64,000 nucleotides of DNA from Sphaerulina vaccinii. Taxonomy: Eukaryota; Ascomycota; Dothideomycetes; Mycosphaerellales; Mycosphaerellaceae. Location: the NCBI GenBank assembly GCA_022570795.1, contig JAKUDP010000007.1, forward strand, positions 1,240,001 through 1,304,000. Reading direction: 5' to 3'. Of this stretch, positions 20,506 to 30,014 are shown piece by piece (position 1 is the first letter of the stretch; every line of letters starts with the position of its first letter). The notes under the pieces are model-generated. The model worked only from the letters and a program-made list of their open reading frames with translations, was not told where the DNA came from and searched no databases. The translations under genes and the position numbers were made by a program.

Positions 20506-21298
20506 CTACGGCTTAGGGATATGCAACGTCTTGCTCAACATGCAACAAGCATGTGCTAGCCAGATGGCCACCACTGGGTGAAACTCCAGAATCGTTCCAG
20601 TGAACAACGTTCCGTAAGGAATGTTTTCCTGCACCCATCCCTTGTACAACCAAAAAGACACCAATCCAGTGCTGAATGTCAAGCTGGTAGGAATTGGTAG
20701 GCCTTCGAAGTACTTTGCCTTTCCCGTAGCATCTTTTGGTACATTGCCAGTAGTGACATTGAATCTTGCAAGACGAGCAAGTCCACCGAGAACGAAGAGT
20801 GTGAGGAGGAGTTGGTCGAGAGGAGTGCGGATTCCGAGGGAGAAGGCACAGGCTGCTGGGGCGACGCCGAAGGAGATCTGTCACCATATCAGTACTAGTT
20901 CACGTTCACCTCTCGTGAAATAGGTATATATTTACCAAATCCGCCAAACTATCCAACTCAGCCCCCATCAAACTACTCTTCTTCCTCCATCTCGCAACCT
21001 TCCCATCAAAGAAGTCAAAGAACAACCCTAATGGCATCAGAGCAAGAGCTGCCCAAGCATTTCCCGTCTCTTCAGGTTTTCCGATACAGTAGCGTAAGGA
21101 AGAGAGAATTGACATGACACCGCAGAAGCCATTCATCAGAGTAATCAGGTCTGCGAGGTGGTAGGCGCGCACGAGACTGAAGTGACCTGGGTTGGGGTCG
21201 TTGAGGAGACGTTCTTGTTTGTCTTTTGGTGGTTCGGAGACGACTTCTTGGGACTCTTTCGAGATTTCGGAGGCGAGGCCATTGTTGCGTTTCGACAT
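20506..21298 (-). CDS. CHO1: Phosphatidylserine synthase (CDP-DAG:serine)
   Basis: Two exons, 20936..21298 and 20506..20877, joined in phase 0 across an intron with a GTAAAT donor and a GACAG acceptor, giving 244 residues. The start at 21298 gives the hydrophilic N terminus MSKRNNGLASEISK. The CDP-alcohol phosphotransferase signature is complete: DFFDGKVARW, then GAELDSLAD, with the three Asp positions that bind metal and CDP-diacylglycerol. Several membrane segments follow (for example QLLLTLFVLGGLARLARFN). The enzyme makes phosphatidylserine from CDP-diacylglycerol and L-serine in the ER, the first step of the PS-PE-PC route. It shares a 258-base divergent promoter with Apc2. Confidence 0.93.
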
Positions 21299-21556
21299 GT
21301 TGGGTGGTGTTGGTAGTGCGATTGTTGAGGTTGAAGGTAGGAGGAAGAAGAAGAAGAACGTGAAGTTGGGTGTAGTCTCGCATGCAGGAAACAATCGACA
21401 AGACCAAGCTTCGAGGAAATCGTCATCACGCGTCAAAAGTCACATGTTCACGCGCTGGGAAGGGACGATCTGGAAACTCAAACATCACGTCCACCTGAGA
21501 ACAACAACTTCCAACAAAAGTCTCTCTTCGCGCCATCTGGACAACAACAATGCGAG
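21299..21556. promoter_or_regulatory. Divergent promoter, PS synthase / Apc2
   Basis: 258 bases between the two start codons must serve both genes. A CT/AG-rich purine-pyrimidine tract lies near 21335-21357. No TATA box is evident. Confidence 0.5.
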
Positions 21557-24343
21557 ATGGCTGCGGCCGGGGTCCAATCTGGCGCACGAAGCCGCCATGA
21601 CGAGCTCTTCGAGTCGGTCTTTCCGACGAAACAATACACTACAGCAACACCACAGGCCACACCAAATATCGGGACTCTGGCATCTCCTGGTGGCGCTTTT
21701 GGAGGCTTCAACATTCCGGAGGATCCTACTGCTGAGGCAAGAAACTTCAATCGCTACTGGAGTGTCGCGACAGCGTTCTTAGCGCTCTCACAAGGTGGCC
21801 AAATACGGCAACAGGACGCTGTATCCGGTCATGTCACAGACGCACTGGGACAATTGCTCTGCTCTGGTGACAGCAGAAAGCAGCTTCTCGACTGGTATGG
21901 CCACGAGATCTCCACACACTTCCGCCGCTTTGTCCTTCCGAAGCTTCAATTCTGGGCACATCCTGTCGGATTCGACCAGGCTGGTGAAGCTCTCCAAAAC
22001 ACCGTGCAGGAACTGAGCCATGCGAACACACAATTTGTTGGTGCAAAATTCTTCGCTCTTCATTGGGACCAAGGCAATATGGAGCTGAGTAACTTCTTTT
22101 TCACGTTCCTGAATGAAGCTAAGAACAACTTCCATGTTCTGATGCTGCACTCTTTGCCACGACATCGTGTTCAGAACACTTTGACCAGCTATCTATTCCA
22201 AGAAATGCAGCGTAGCATCAAGTCGAATGAGCTTCCTGAGGACTGTATCGCGCACGACTCATGCATTTGTCGTATCGACTTCGACAATGGTTTCCTGAAG
22301 GATTTGGCAGCAGTTGGCCTAGGTGGAGCTCAGGGAGAGAGGGCATTCGCGCTTGCCGTACATCGACTCTTACAAGGGCCAGCGATTGAGCGGCAATGCT
22401 TCGGAGTTGACTGGAACGGACAGAACAGCGTGATCGAGAAGCTTCGCGATTGGGTCAGCCGGGAGTTCGTTCCCAGCCTGAACGAAGCAGTCCGCATTCT
22501 ATCTGGCGACCAGCACCTCACACTCCGCGTTGCGCAACTCACATCAGCGGCGATCACTAGCTTTGGTCGCTTACGGACCACCGCTCTATTCGACTACGTC
22601 AGCACTTGGCCAGCAAGCAAGGGTGCCATACTCGATATCAGAGGCTACCTACATGAGAATGGAGCGACTGAGAAAGCACATTTGTGTGCGAGCTTCTCGG
22701 CCCAGCTCCAACAACGCCTGTTCCATGCAGGTGCGACCACTATCGAGATCCTTTCCGTCTACCTCAACGTCATTTACGTCTTCCAGCTACTCGACCCTCG
22801 AGGGGTCTTGCTAGAGAAGGTGGCCATTCCCATTCGCAACTATCTACGCGGTCGAGAAGACACTGTTTCCATCATCGCAGCTAGCTTCTTAGCAGATCTC
22901 AAGACCGAGGACGAGAAGGTATGGTCGATGGTTGACCGTGACAAGATTTGCATCGCCATTTCCGAGGTGATCCACGATCCCAACAGGATGGAGGCGGAAG
23001 CTGAGCTCAAGGACGACGATGGAGCCGAACACTACTGGAGCAATATGGAGTGGATGCCGGACCCCATCGATGCCGGACCCAACTATAAGTCAACGAACAT
23101 GAAGAACGATCTTGGTCAGACAGATATCGTGGCGTACATCATTGGCTTGTTCGAACCAGAAGATTTCATCAAAGCCTTCTCTCTGGCGCTTGGCCAACAC
23201 TTGCTGAAGACAGAGGACAGAAACTACTACATGGAGATTAGTACCATTGAACTTCTGAAGGATCGTCTTGACCCGGCTCTGCTTCAGCATGCGGAAGTCA
23301 TGCTGCAAGACATGCAAGTGTCTGCGACTCTCAATAGGCGAGTCAATCCAAGCGACAAAGAGATTCCTTCATCTGTGCCGCCAACACCAAAGGAGCTGCA
23401 GAGTGCTATACCGGACGATGGCATCACCTTGATGTCGCTGTACGACCAGTTCAAGACACGTGTCGACAGCACGCAGTTCCAAGCAAGTCTCAAACTTGTT
23501 GCCAACAAGCGCGATGACCTGTACTTCCCGAAGCGTACGCGGCCTCCAGCAGAGCGTACAAAGGAGATCGCCAAAGCTCAGGACGCCAAGAACAGGACAC
23601 ACTTCGAGACCAAGGTGCTGTCGTATCAATTCTGGCCTCAGCTGCGTGAAGGTGAGTTCAAGGTGCCACAGCAAATCATGGAGCAGAGAGCAAGATACGA
23701 AGAGGCCTTCTCAGCGAGAAGCGCTCAACGCAGACTTGAATGGAGACCTGCTTTGGACACCACATCCATCGTCCTCAACCTCGCAGATCGAGATGTCGAA
23801 GCAGATAACATCGAAGTCTGGAAGGCTACGATTATCGATGCATTCGCCACTGAGCGACACAGCGAGGCCGACGCACCGCCGGTCCAGTACGATGAAGACG
23901 AAGGTCTCTCGGTCGCCAACTTAGCAGAAGCCCTCGATATGCCAGAAGATTACGTGCAAAACGGCATCTCATTCTGGCTCAGCAAACGAGTCCTCTACGA
24001 AAAGAGTACAGGTCAATATGCAGTCCTGGAGCACCTTGACATGGATGTCCCATCTATTGCAGAACCTAGCCAGCTCGATATCGAGGACTGTGAAGATGGA
24101 GCTATCATGTCCGAACAAGCCATGTTGAAGGCCAACGCTGGGACTTTCCAGACATTCATCGAGCAAATGTTGAGAAATAGTGGAACAAAAGAGATTGGAG
24201 GTATGATGGGTATCACGAATGTTATGAAAATGGTCCTGCCGACTTTTACGTATGGTGATGAGGAAGTCAAGTGGTTGTTGGAAGATATGGAGCAGAAAGG
24301 AGAGGTTGTGAGGAAGGGAGAGGGATGGGGTGTTGCGAAGTGA
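21557..24343 (+). CDS. APC2: Anaphase-promoting complex subunit 2 (cullin)
   Basis: An intronless gene of 928 residues. The N-terminal half consists of helical cullin-type repeats. The cullin-homology region holds LDPRGVLLEKVAIPIRNYLR and REDTVSIIAASFLAD, the Apc2-specific stretch. The C-terminal 60 residues form the Apc2 winged-helix domain (MMGITNVMKMVLPTFTYG, EVKWLLEDMEQKGEVVRK), which ends the protein. With the RING subunit Apc11 it forms the catalytic core of the APC/C ubiquitin ligase, acting in nucleus and cytoplasm to drive mitotic exit. Length is in the family's usual range. Confidence 0.93.
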   Translation: MAAAGVQSGARSRHDELFESVFPTKQYTTATPQATPNIGTLASPGGAFGGFNIPEDPTAEARNFNRYWSVATAFLALSQGGQIRQQDAVSGHVTDALGQLLCSGDSRKQLLDWYGHEISTHFRRFVLPKLQFWAHPVGFDQAGEALQNTVQELSHANTQFVGAKFFALHWDQGNMELSNFFFTFLNEAKNNFHVLMLHSLPRHRVQNTLTSYLFQEMQRSIKSNELPEDCIAHDSCICRIDFDNGFLKDLAAVGLGGAQGERAFALAVHRLLQGPAIERQCFGVDWNGQNSVIEKLRDWVSREFVPSLNEAVRILSGDQHLTLRVAQLTSAAITSFGRLRTTALFDYVSTWPASKGAILDIRGYLHENGATEKAHLCASFSAQLQQRLFHAGATTIEILSVYLNVIYVFQLLDPRGVLLEKVAIPIRNYLRGREDTVSIIAASFLADLKTEDEKVWSMVDRDKICIAISEVIHDPNRMEAEAELKDDDGAEHYWSNMEWMPDPIDAGPNYKSTNMKNDLGQTDIVAYIIGLFEPEDFIKAFSLALGQHLLKTEDRNYYMEISTIELLKDRLDPALLQHAEVMLQDMQVSATLNRRVNPSDKEIPSSVPPTPKELQSAIPDDGITLMSLYDQFKTRVDSTQFQASLKLVANKRDDLYFPKRTRPPAERTKEIAKAQDAKNRTHFETKVLSYQFWPQLREGEFKVPQQIMEQRARYEEAFSARSAQRRLEWRPALDTTSIVLNLADRDVEADNIEVWKATIIDAFATERHSEADAPPVQYDEDEGLSVANLAEALDMPEDYVQNGISFWLSKRVLYEKSTGQYAVLEHLDMDVPSIAEPSQLDIEDCEDGAIMSEQAMLKANAGTFQTFIEQMLRNSGTKEIGGMMGITNVMKMVLPTFTYGDEEVKWLLEDMEQKGEVVRKGEGWGVAK

Positions 24344-25375
24344 TGGATATGTCTCTTATGTCGAAGAGCTATTTCACATCGTATGCCTATATGCATTCAC
24401 GTTGCAATATCTCTCGATAGGCTAAGCATCCGCGCTCAGTGGCGGTCTGGCAAACTGCTCGAGCTGGGTCGCACTGGAATAGAGATCATGTAACTCTACT
24501 GATCCTCGTGATGAGGCGCTGTCTTGCATATCGGACTGGCAGCGAAAGTTCACTGGTTCGCCATGGACTGACACTCTACTAAGCTCGTTGGCGCAGCCAT
24601 GCAGACTGGATATTGCTGGATTCTGGCAATCTTCCTCATCTACTACGCGATCGGGGCATCTGCGCGGAGGCTGGCTAGTTTCGCTTGCTGGTTCGTTGTG
24701 TCTGGTACAGAGAATAGGGCTTCTGGGGTGACACTTGAGGCTTTTTGGACATATCGACTACATCTTTCTCATCATACTGTGACCTCTCGATTGATGGCAG
24801 ATCGGGTCAAGGAAGCAAGTGCTGTCAGTTCTTCGACGTGGACTGATGCTCTGCCTACAGCATCTTTGCGCATTGGAGTTGGATGCACGAGCTGGCTTCT
24901 CTCTGAAATCAGGGCTTGCGGCCAATAACGATCCCATGACGAACACTTTGGCATGGTTGGTAGTGCCCGCTGGAAACTAGCATCCAACTCCGATGCAGCT
25001 TGCTGGTATCGACTTCTTCAGTCGCTGGCGCAGTGATGGATATTGGAGATGCTGTACATGCTGGTTGATACGAGTCCATCGGCTTTATGATGGATTCTGG
25101 TTTCCGACTTCTCGGTGTTCAAGAGGGGAAAGGACAAACAAAAGCTATCCAAGCCGACTGTTTATACGAGTCTACGTGTACATATGCTGCTTTGTCCTAC
25201 CATGGAAACAGTATCCGCGAATTCTCCCCACTTGGACCAATCCTGTCGAGCAAACCACTCTGTTGGCTCCAAATTACAACTCGGCGTCGCGCTACTACAG
25301 AGTTCCTAGTCACTTTTAAACCTTGGGTCATCTTATGCACCCCTCTCTCCATCGCCTAGCTGGAATAATGTGCCG
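24344..25375. other. Gene-free stretch between Apc2 and SSP-3
   Basis: No gene seen. Bases 25145-25204 are a duplicated 3' flank shared with SSP-4 (see the repeat entries). Reading frames here are short and lack splice-consistent extensions. Confidence 0.5.
25145..25204 (-). repeat. Duplicated 3' flank, SSP-3 side
   Basis: Shares ATCCAAGCC, TACGAG.CTACGT and TTTGTCCTACCATG in the same order with 26629-26695. Each copy lies about 150-230 bases beyond the stop codon of its SSP gene, so the duplication included downstream DNA. Confidence 0.6.
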
Positions 25376-26063
25376 TTAGTGATGACACCCCTTCCGATGC
25401 TTATTCTCACACATGACTCGATATCGAGCTTCAATGTCGCTAGCCATGCTCTTGAAGGCAGCCGTGAATGCGGCCTCTAGCGATTTTGCACCGTCCTCGA
25501 GATTTTCGGAAATCACTTTTCGATCAAAAGGCGTGAAGTTAATCCATGCTGGAGCGCTCAGGAGGCTCTGTTCGAATTCTTTCTTTGCTTCTTCGGAGAT
25601 TTGAGGTACATCCGTCGCACACTGGGGTTGCTCAAGAACAGCCGGTCCATATTGGCCGAAAAAGCTGCAGCCCGATTTCGGTCCCATCTTGTTGCTGGCA
25701 CAGAGTTAGTCGGTCACTCGCATAGCATAATCTTCCATATGCTTGAACATACGGATCTTTGAAATCCGGGTTTTCGGCCTTGAATGAGTTTGCTAGTTTG
25801 TCGACACTAATGTTGACTTGGTCCTGAAACCTTTGACGATCCGCGTCAGAGATCTTGACCACTGCGAGACCTTGATTGAACTTGTATCTGAAGTCCTTCA
25901 ATCCTGTTGCAACGATCTCTTTCGAATCTGGACCCTTTGGCTTCTTTGGATGATGCTTTGGAAGAGCTGCCGCGGTGCTAACGAGCAGCATCAGGATGGG
26001 AGTGATGAACTGCTTGTCGTAATGTGTAGGTATGTTGAGTGAACTAGAGATGTAGAAGAGCAT
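25376..26063 (-). CDS. SSP-3: secreted-family member with doubtful start
   Basis: Two exons, 25753..26063 and 25376..25694; the 58-nt intron has a GTATGT donor, a GACTAAC branch site and a GCCAG acceptor, and the frame is kept for 209 residues. Repeat A is at about 58-95 (core LAVVKISDADRQRF) and repeat B at about 143-182 (core INFTPFDRKVISENLED), both following the SSP pattern. Cys are at 113, 129, 199 and 207. The usual signal peptide is present as KQFITPILMLLVSTAAALP, but the position where the paralogues have ATG-AAG reads AAG-CAG. The next upstream ATGs (26063, 26105) lie in sequence that corresponds to the promoter of SSP-2, so they may not be in the mRNA. It may use the internal Met (LMLLVS), an unseen 5' exon, or be losing function. 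Confidence 0.65.
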
Positions 26064-26082
26064 GCCTTTATCAATCTGCAGT

Positions 26083-26131
26083 CTTGCCAGCTGTTTGTAA
26101 CTCATGATCGGTTAGCATATAAAGCATATAT
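26083..26131 (-). promoter_or_regulatory. Remnant SSP promoter block at SSP-3
   Basis: Read on the minus strand: ATGCTTTATATGCTAACCGAT, then CAGCTGGCAAG (26083-26093), the same words and order as at 10802-10850 and 9505-9552. It sits much closer to the coding region than in the paralogues, implying a deletion between the two. Confidence 0.55.
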
Positions 26132-26851
26132 CCCCTCGACTACCAAGGTAGATCAATCTATCGTTCAATACTTTCGATGTCCCTTCCGGACATGCCTCTC
26201 TAGTGGTATTGGAGACTACTGGTTGCTGGCATGAGACTTCTGGACATGTCTGGAAATCTACATCATCTGATACGGTCTCGGTAGTTGCTGGCACAGCGAT
26301 GCCTATCGGAGACGGATGGGTATCGATCTCTTAGAATTCATGATGGACTCTGTTTTGAACCTGTCGGATGGACGTGAGACTCCTGAATATTGTCCGACAA
26401 TCAAGAATCAAGACAGACACACATAGTCAACCGGTCCTTCAACTCAAGCTCCCGAATCAACTCCTTCGGCGCAATCAGGCATTGCCAGTTCTCACTTTAA
26501 CATCTTCCAGTTTTGTGTTAATGTAGCAAAGCATGTGATGCCGCTATTGCTGATGTGCTAATCATGATGATACTGTTCGGCCCAGGCTGGCTTCAATCCA
26601 TTTCGCGAGTCATGAGAATGGTATATGAGCGTCCAAGCCAATTCTTCGTACGAGGCTACGTACAGTATACATGAACTTTTTTGTCCTACCATGATATATC
26701 CATCAACGAAACTAGAAAATTCCTTTCCAAACACTCCTTCTCTGCTGCGAGGCCATTATTCCAGATCGTCGCAGTCTAAGATGCTACAAAGTTTTTAGCT
26801 ACGTTTGGCTTTCGGCGTTCAAGTGAAAGTATTATACATACACTTGTCAAT
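26132..26851. other. Gene-free stretch between SSP-3 and SSP-4
   Basis: Holds the distal 5' flank of SSP-3 and the 3' flank of SSP-4, including the duplicated block at 26629-26695. No gene seen. Confidence 0.5.
26629..26695 (-). repeat. Duplicated 3' flank, SSP-4 side
   Basis: Counterpart of 25145-25204; it lies 150-220 bases beyond the SSP-4 stop codon. Confidence 0.6.
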
Positions 26852-27577
26852 CTAGGCTGACTCAGAGATGGTCTCCGCATGATCCTGGAATGTAAATCGA
26901 CCTCGATAATGGGAAAGCAGGTGAAGGAAGTCAGTAGCAAGCCTCGCAGAGTCCTCGGCAGGGATGTTTACTGCCGCGAGAGAATTGTCGAATGCGCGTT
27001 GATACTTTTCCAGCTTCATGTCAGGAGAGACGGGCATATGGGGCCCTCTCAAATGGGGGGAAGTGATAGCTGCTGGGATGCGGTCTGCGGAATTATTCTC
27101 CCTGGTGTCCAGTTTCTTTGGAAGAGCCGCCGTATCTTTCGACGCCGGAGGAGCTGGAAGAGAAGATGCTACAGGGTGGTCAGCTACATGTCGTTTCGAA
27201 TGCTTGGATGTAAGATACTGACACTTCTCAATCGTTGGATGGTGCTGTTGCCACGTTGGATGGTGCTGTTGCCACTCCCATTCGGCATGTTGCGATTCAC
27301 ATTTGACATCTAACATGTGCACTAGTTCCTCGGTAAGGTTCTTGACCTCCTTAGAGATCATGTCACGTCGCGCAGGTGAGATGTCGAGTGCCACGAGAGA
27401 GCCCTGGAGACCTAATTCAAATTCGAGCTCCGCATATCTCCACTGGGGGGGAACGTTCTTCCTGGTGTCCAGTTCCTTTGGAAGAGCCGTAGTATCTTCT
27501 TGAATAGCCTCTGGTATAGCCGGATGAGCTGTTGCGACTCCGAGTAGGAGAAGGATAGCGGGGGTCATGAATTTCAT
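26852..27577 (-). CDS. SSP-4: small secreted protein with two helical repeats
   Basis: Uninterrupted, 241 residues. The start at 27577 gives the family signal peptide MKFMTPAILLLLGVATAHP. Repeat A is at 48-89 (core GSLVALDISPARRDMIS) and repeat B at 188-225 (core NSLAAVNIPAEDSARLA). Each repeat is preceded by an (E/K)DT(T/A)ALPK(E/K)LDTR motif (28-39 and 148-159), so the whole half was duplicated internally. Between them lies a His/Gln-rich stretch in which WQQHHPT occurs twice, encoded by a perfect 21-base tandem repeat. Two Cys (93, 119). The promoter shares blocks with SSP-2. Likely secreted; function unknown. Confidence 0.78.
   Translation of the reverse strand: MKFMTPAILLLLGVATAHPAIPEAIQEDTTALPKELDTRKNVPPQWRYAELEFELGLQGSLVALDISPARRDMISKEVKNLTEELVHMLDVKCESQHAEWEWQQHHPTWQQHHPTIEKCQYLTSKHSKRHVADHPVASSLPAPPASKDTAALPKKLDTRENNSADRIPAAITSPHLRGPHMPVSPDMKLEKYQRAFDNSLAAVNIPAEDSARLATDFLHLLSHYRGRFTFQDHAETISESA
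27234..27275 (-). repeat. Perfect 21-bp tandem duplication in SSP-4
   Basis: Two identical 21-base units (27234-27254 and 27255-27275) inside the coding region, adding seven residues in frame. Confidence 0.9.
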
Positions 27578-27698
27578 GATTGCTGACAGAAGATATGGTG
27601 GATAGTTGTTGATGAGATGGCGTGGTGTGCTGGCTGCCTTGTGTCGATGCTCAATACAGTAAAGAAGAGAAGTTCCCCCAAGAGCAAGCAACAAGACT

Positions 27699-28000
27699 CT
27701 TATATGCCTCAAATATCAGAGACTTGCAAGCTGTTCACAGGTCATCATCGGATATCAACTAAACCATAATGGAGAGCGCCACTGGGCAGATGGCTCCAAA
27801 CTCCAATATGGCTGCAGATCGGCTCCTCAAAGGAGCAGCAGTGTCCAAGTAGCATAGTTGATGTCCTTACGGAGCGAGTGGAAGAGGAGCTTGACGGCTT
27901 GCCGACGTATCGGCTTCCTCTGCATCTTCGCACTCTATGGAGCCAATATATAGCAGTTGCGGAAACTGCCGGTCCGGTCGATGCCGTGGTAGCAGAAGAC
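27699..28000 (-). promoter_or_regulatory. SSP-4 promoter with shared elements
   Basis: On the minus strand: CATATAAG at 27699-27706, a CAGCTTGCAAG-like word just upstream of it, and at 27895-28000 a block about 80% identical by eye to the reverse of 10536-10656, including a perfect core around ACTGCCGGTCCGGTCGATGC. Confidence 0.65.
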
Positions 28001-30014
28001 GAACAGAGAAGAAAGACTCCAGACACTCTCCGGCGACGAGCTCGTTCGGGTGGGGTAAAGTGAAGCGGGGATTGAAACCGCTCTACTCCAGAAGTAGATG
28101 AGGTCGAAACTGGCTTATCGATTGAACTTTATATCCCGATCGAGTGTCGACGCCAATGGGTCTGCACCAGATAACGATATGTTTCCGGTCAACCTGAGGG
28201 CAGAGGTCCCGGAGCGCCAGATACATATCGTGGCAGTCGCTCCACTCGGATCAACAGGCATACCTATTCCACTCGTGGATCAACTCCGAAAAGCCCGCTG
28301 CGATAACCTTGCTGTGACAGTTGTGAAAAGTGCAGAGCCAGACGTAGCATGATCGTCGAAAGTCGTCTCGACATCACAGCTGCCGCTTGCTTCGTCCGTA
28401 TGCTCACCATCTCCCACTTGCCACTCTCCTTGTCTTGATATTGACTGCGACTGGCAGACCTCCGACCTTGAACGCTTTCGCGGTTTCGAGGTATCTGCTT
28501 CCAACTCGTTTGCGCGGATCGCTTACTTGTCCTTGCGTTGATCATCTTGGAAGATGCACATCCAACATGTGTTGTCTCCTTTAGACAACTTGAGGCTACG
28601 CAGATCAGCCGAGTCTGCCGGTTGTGTTATCGAAGTGCTGAGTCTGGTTTTCACGAACAAGATCCTGCAAGTGAATGCTACTGACTTCACGGATGTGGGC
28701 CTCCCGACAGTGTGCTTGCTGCTTGGATGTGACGAATTTGCAGACCAAATCATCGTGATTACTGTGAAATAGCTGATACACTCACTCACTCCAACTTGGC
28801 CATATGCAGATCGCCGGTACTTATGCTCTACCTTTGGCCTCGTTGCTCGTTCGGCTAAACCAGTCAGTGCAGGATCTACCTCTTGCATCGTGGTCGTTGT
28901 ACAGGTACACCGAACGGTCACGCCACATAGCCATCACCTCGTGGTCATAGCGTGAGCTGCAGTCGGGCTCGGCAATATAACCTCGAAGCAACATCTGAAG
29001 CCGATGTTCTCGAGTTCGAGAGATGGTGCCATCCACGCAGTCTTGTGGCGAAATGTCCTTGGCAGCGCATTATTGATGAATGCGAGGAACTGTATCGTAT
29101 CAGCTTCGGAAGAGATCAAGTTCGATGCCAGAAGGAATGCAGCAAGTGCTGCTATACGCTAAGAGTCCTTGGTCCACTTAGGGCAATGCTACAGCACTGT
29201 ATCAGTTCTGAAGAAGAAGCGATGCTGATTTCAGGGAGAGCGCAATAGCGATCGGCTCCAGGAAGGATAAGCTTGTCCATAGCTTCAGTCTCCACGTGGC
29301 AGTCCCAGGCGCCGATCTTGGTTGCGAAATTCTGAGGAATCGTTTGAGTGGGGTCTCATGTCGTAGGAGTATGCTCGTGAATACAATAGAATCCGAATGA
29401 AAGGCAAGGCTTCGCCGTGCTACAGTTGCGTTCTTTGATGTGGCACGATGCTATGCGGTGCTGAGAGCCAATAAGATACGAACTTGTCCGAAGTGTCGGA
29501 GAGGTACTTCCTGGTACAGAACCATGGAGCACAGAGGGCAAAGTCTGAGCTAAACAACAAAGTATTTCGGAGTGAGCGCCCTCATCACGAAGTGGACTCG
29601 TTTTTTCTTCTTGTTGAGTATCTTCCTGTGAGCAGTAGTAAAAGCAATGCGATAAATCTCTTCGCTGTTGTCCGGGTAGTAGCACCGGCTTAAGTGGCTG
29701 GAGACGTGCAGAAACACGGAGAATTCCTGGAGATCCTGGTGCTACAGCTCGCGGTTTGCGGCAGACAAGGATCTCAACATTGAGGGAAGAGATTGGACAT
29801 CTCAGGCCATCTGCTTGGGAACAAGGTCTCTTCCATGCCGACGTTCCGGACGTCTTGAGCTGTGCGAGCAAGACCATTTGCTGCCTTTCCTGCGCTGTTT
29901 GTTTACCAAATGGAAGAAGAGAGTCAGCGCTGGCGAACTGTTGGTCAGTGTTGATGTTGGATGTCGTTGGAATAGAAAAGGATCGACGTTCAGAATGAGC
30001 GCTAGTGGCTGAGG
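28001..30014. other. Two kilobases without a recognisable gene
   Basis: Frames of up to about 130 codons occur (for example 28954-29248 and 28523-28921), but none shows a domain, signal peptide or consistent splicing. The final part is the promoter and 5' leader of the kinase gene. No clear repeat family was found. Confidence 0.5.

Noticed and set aside
26064..26105. An extended N terminus for SSP-3 from the ATG at 26105.
   Set aside because: These bases match the promoter block of the paralogues and add hydrophilic residues before the signal peptide; the extension is unlikely to be translated.
27160..27215. A possible 50-nt intron in SSP-4 (GTATCT donor, TGTAG acceptor).
   Set aside because: Removing it shifts the frame and destroys the second repeat; the open frame is continuous and sensible.
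28523..29248. Frames of 98-132 codons on both strands upstream of the kinase gene.
   Set aside because: No motif, no signal peptide, no splice partner and composition like the surrounding non-coding DNA.
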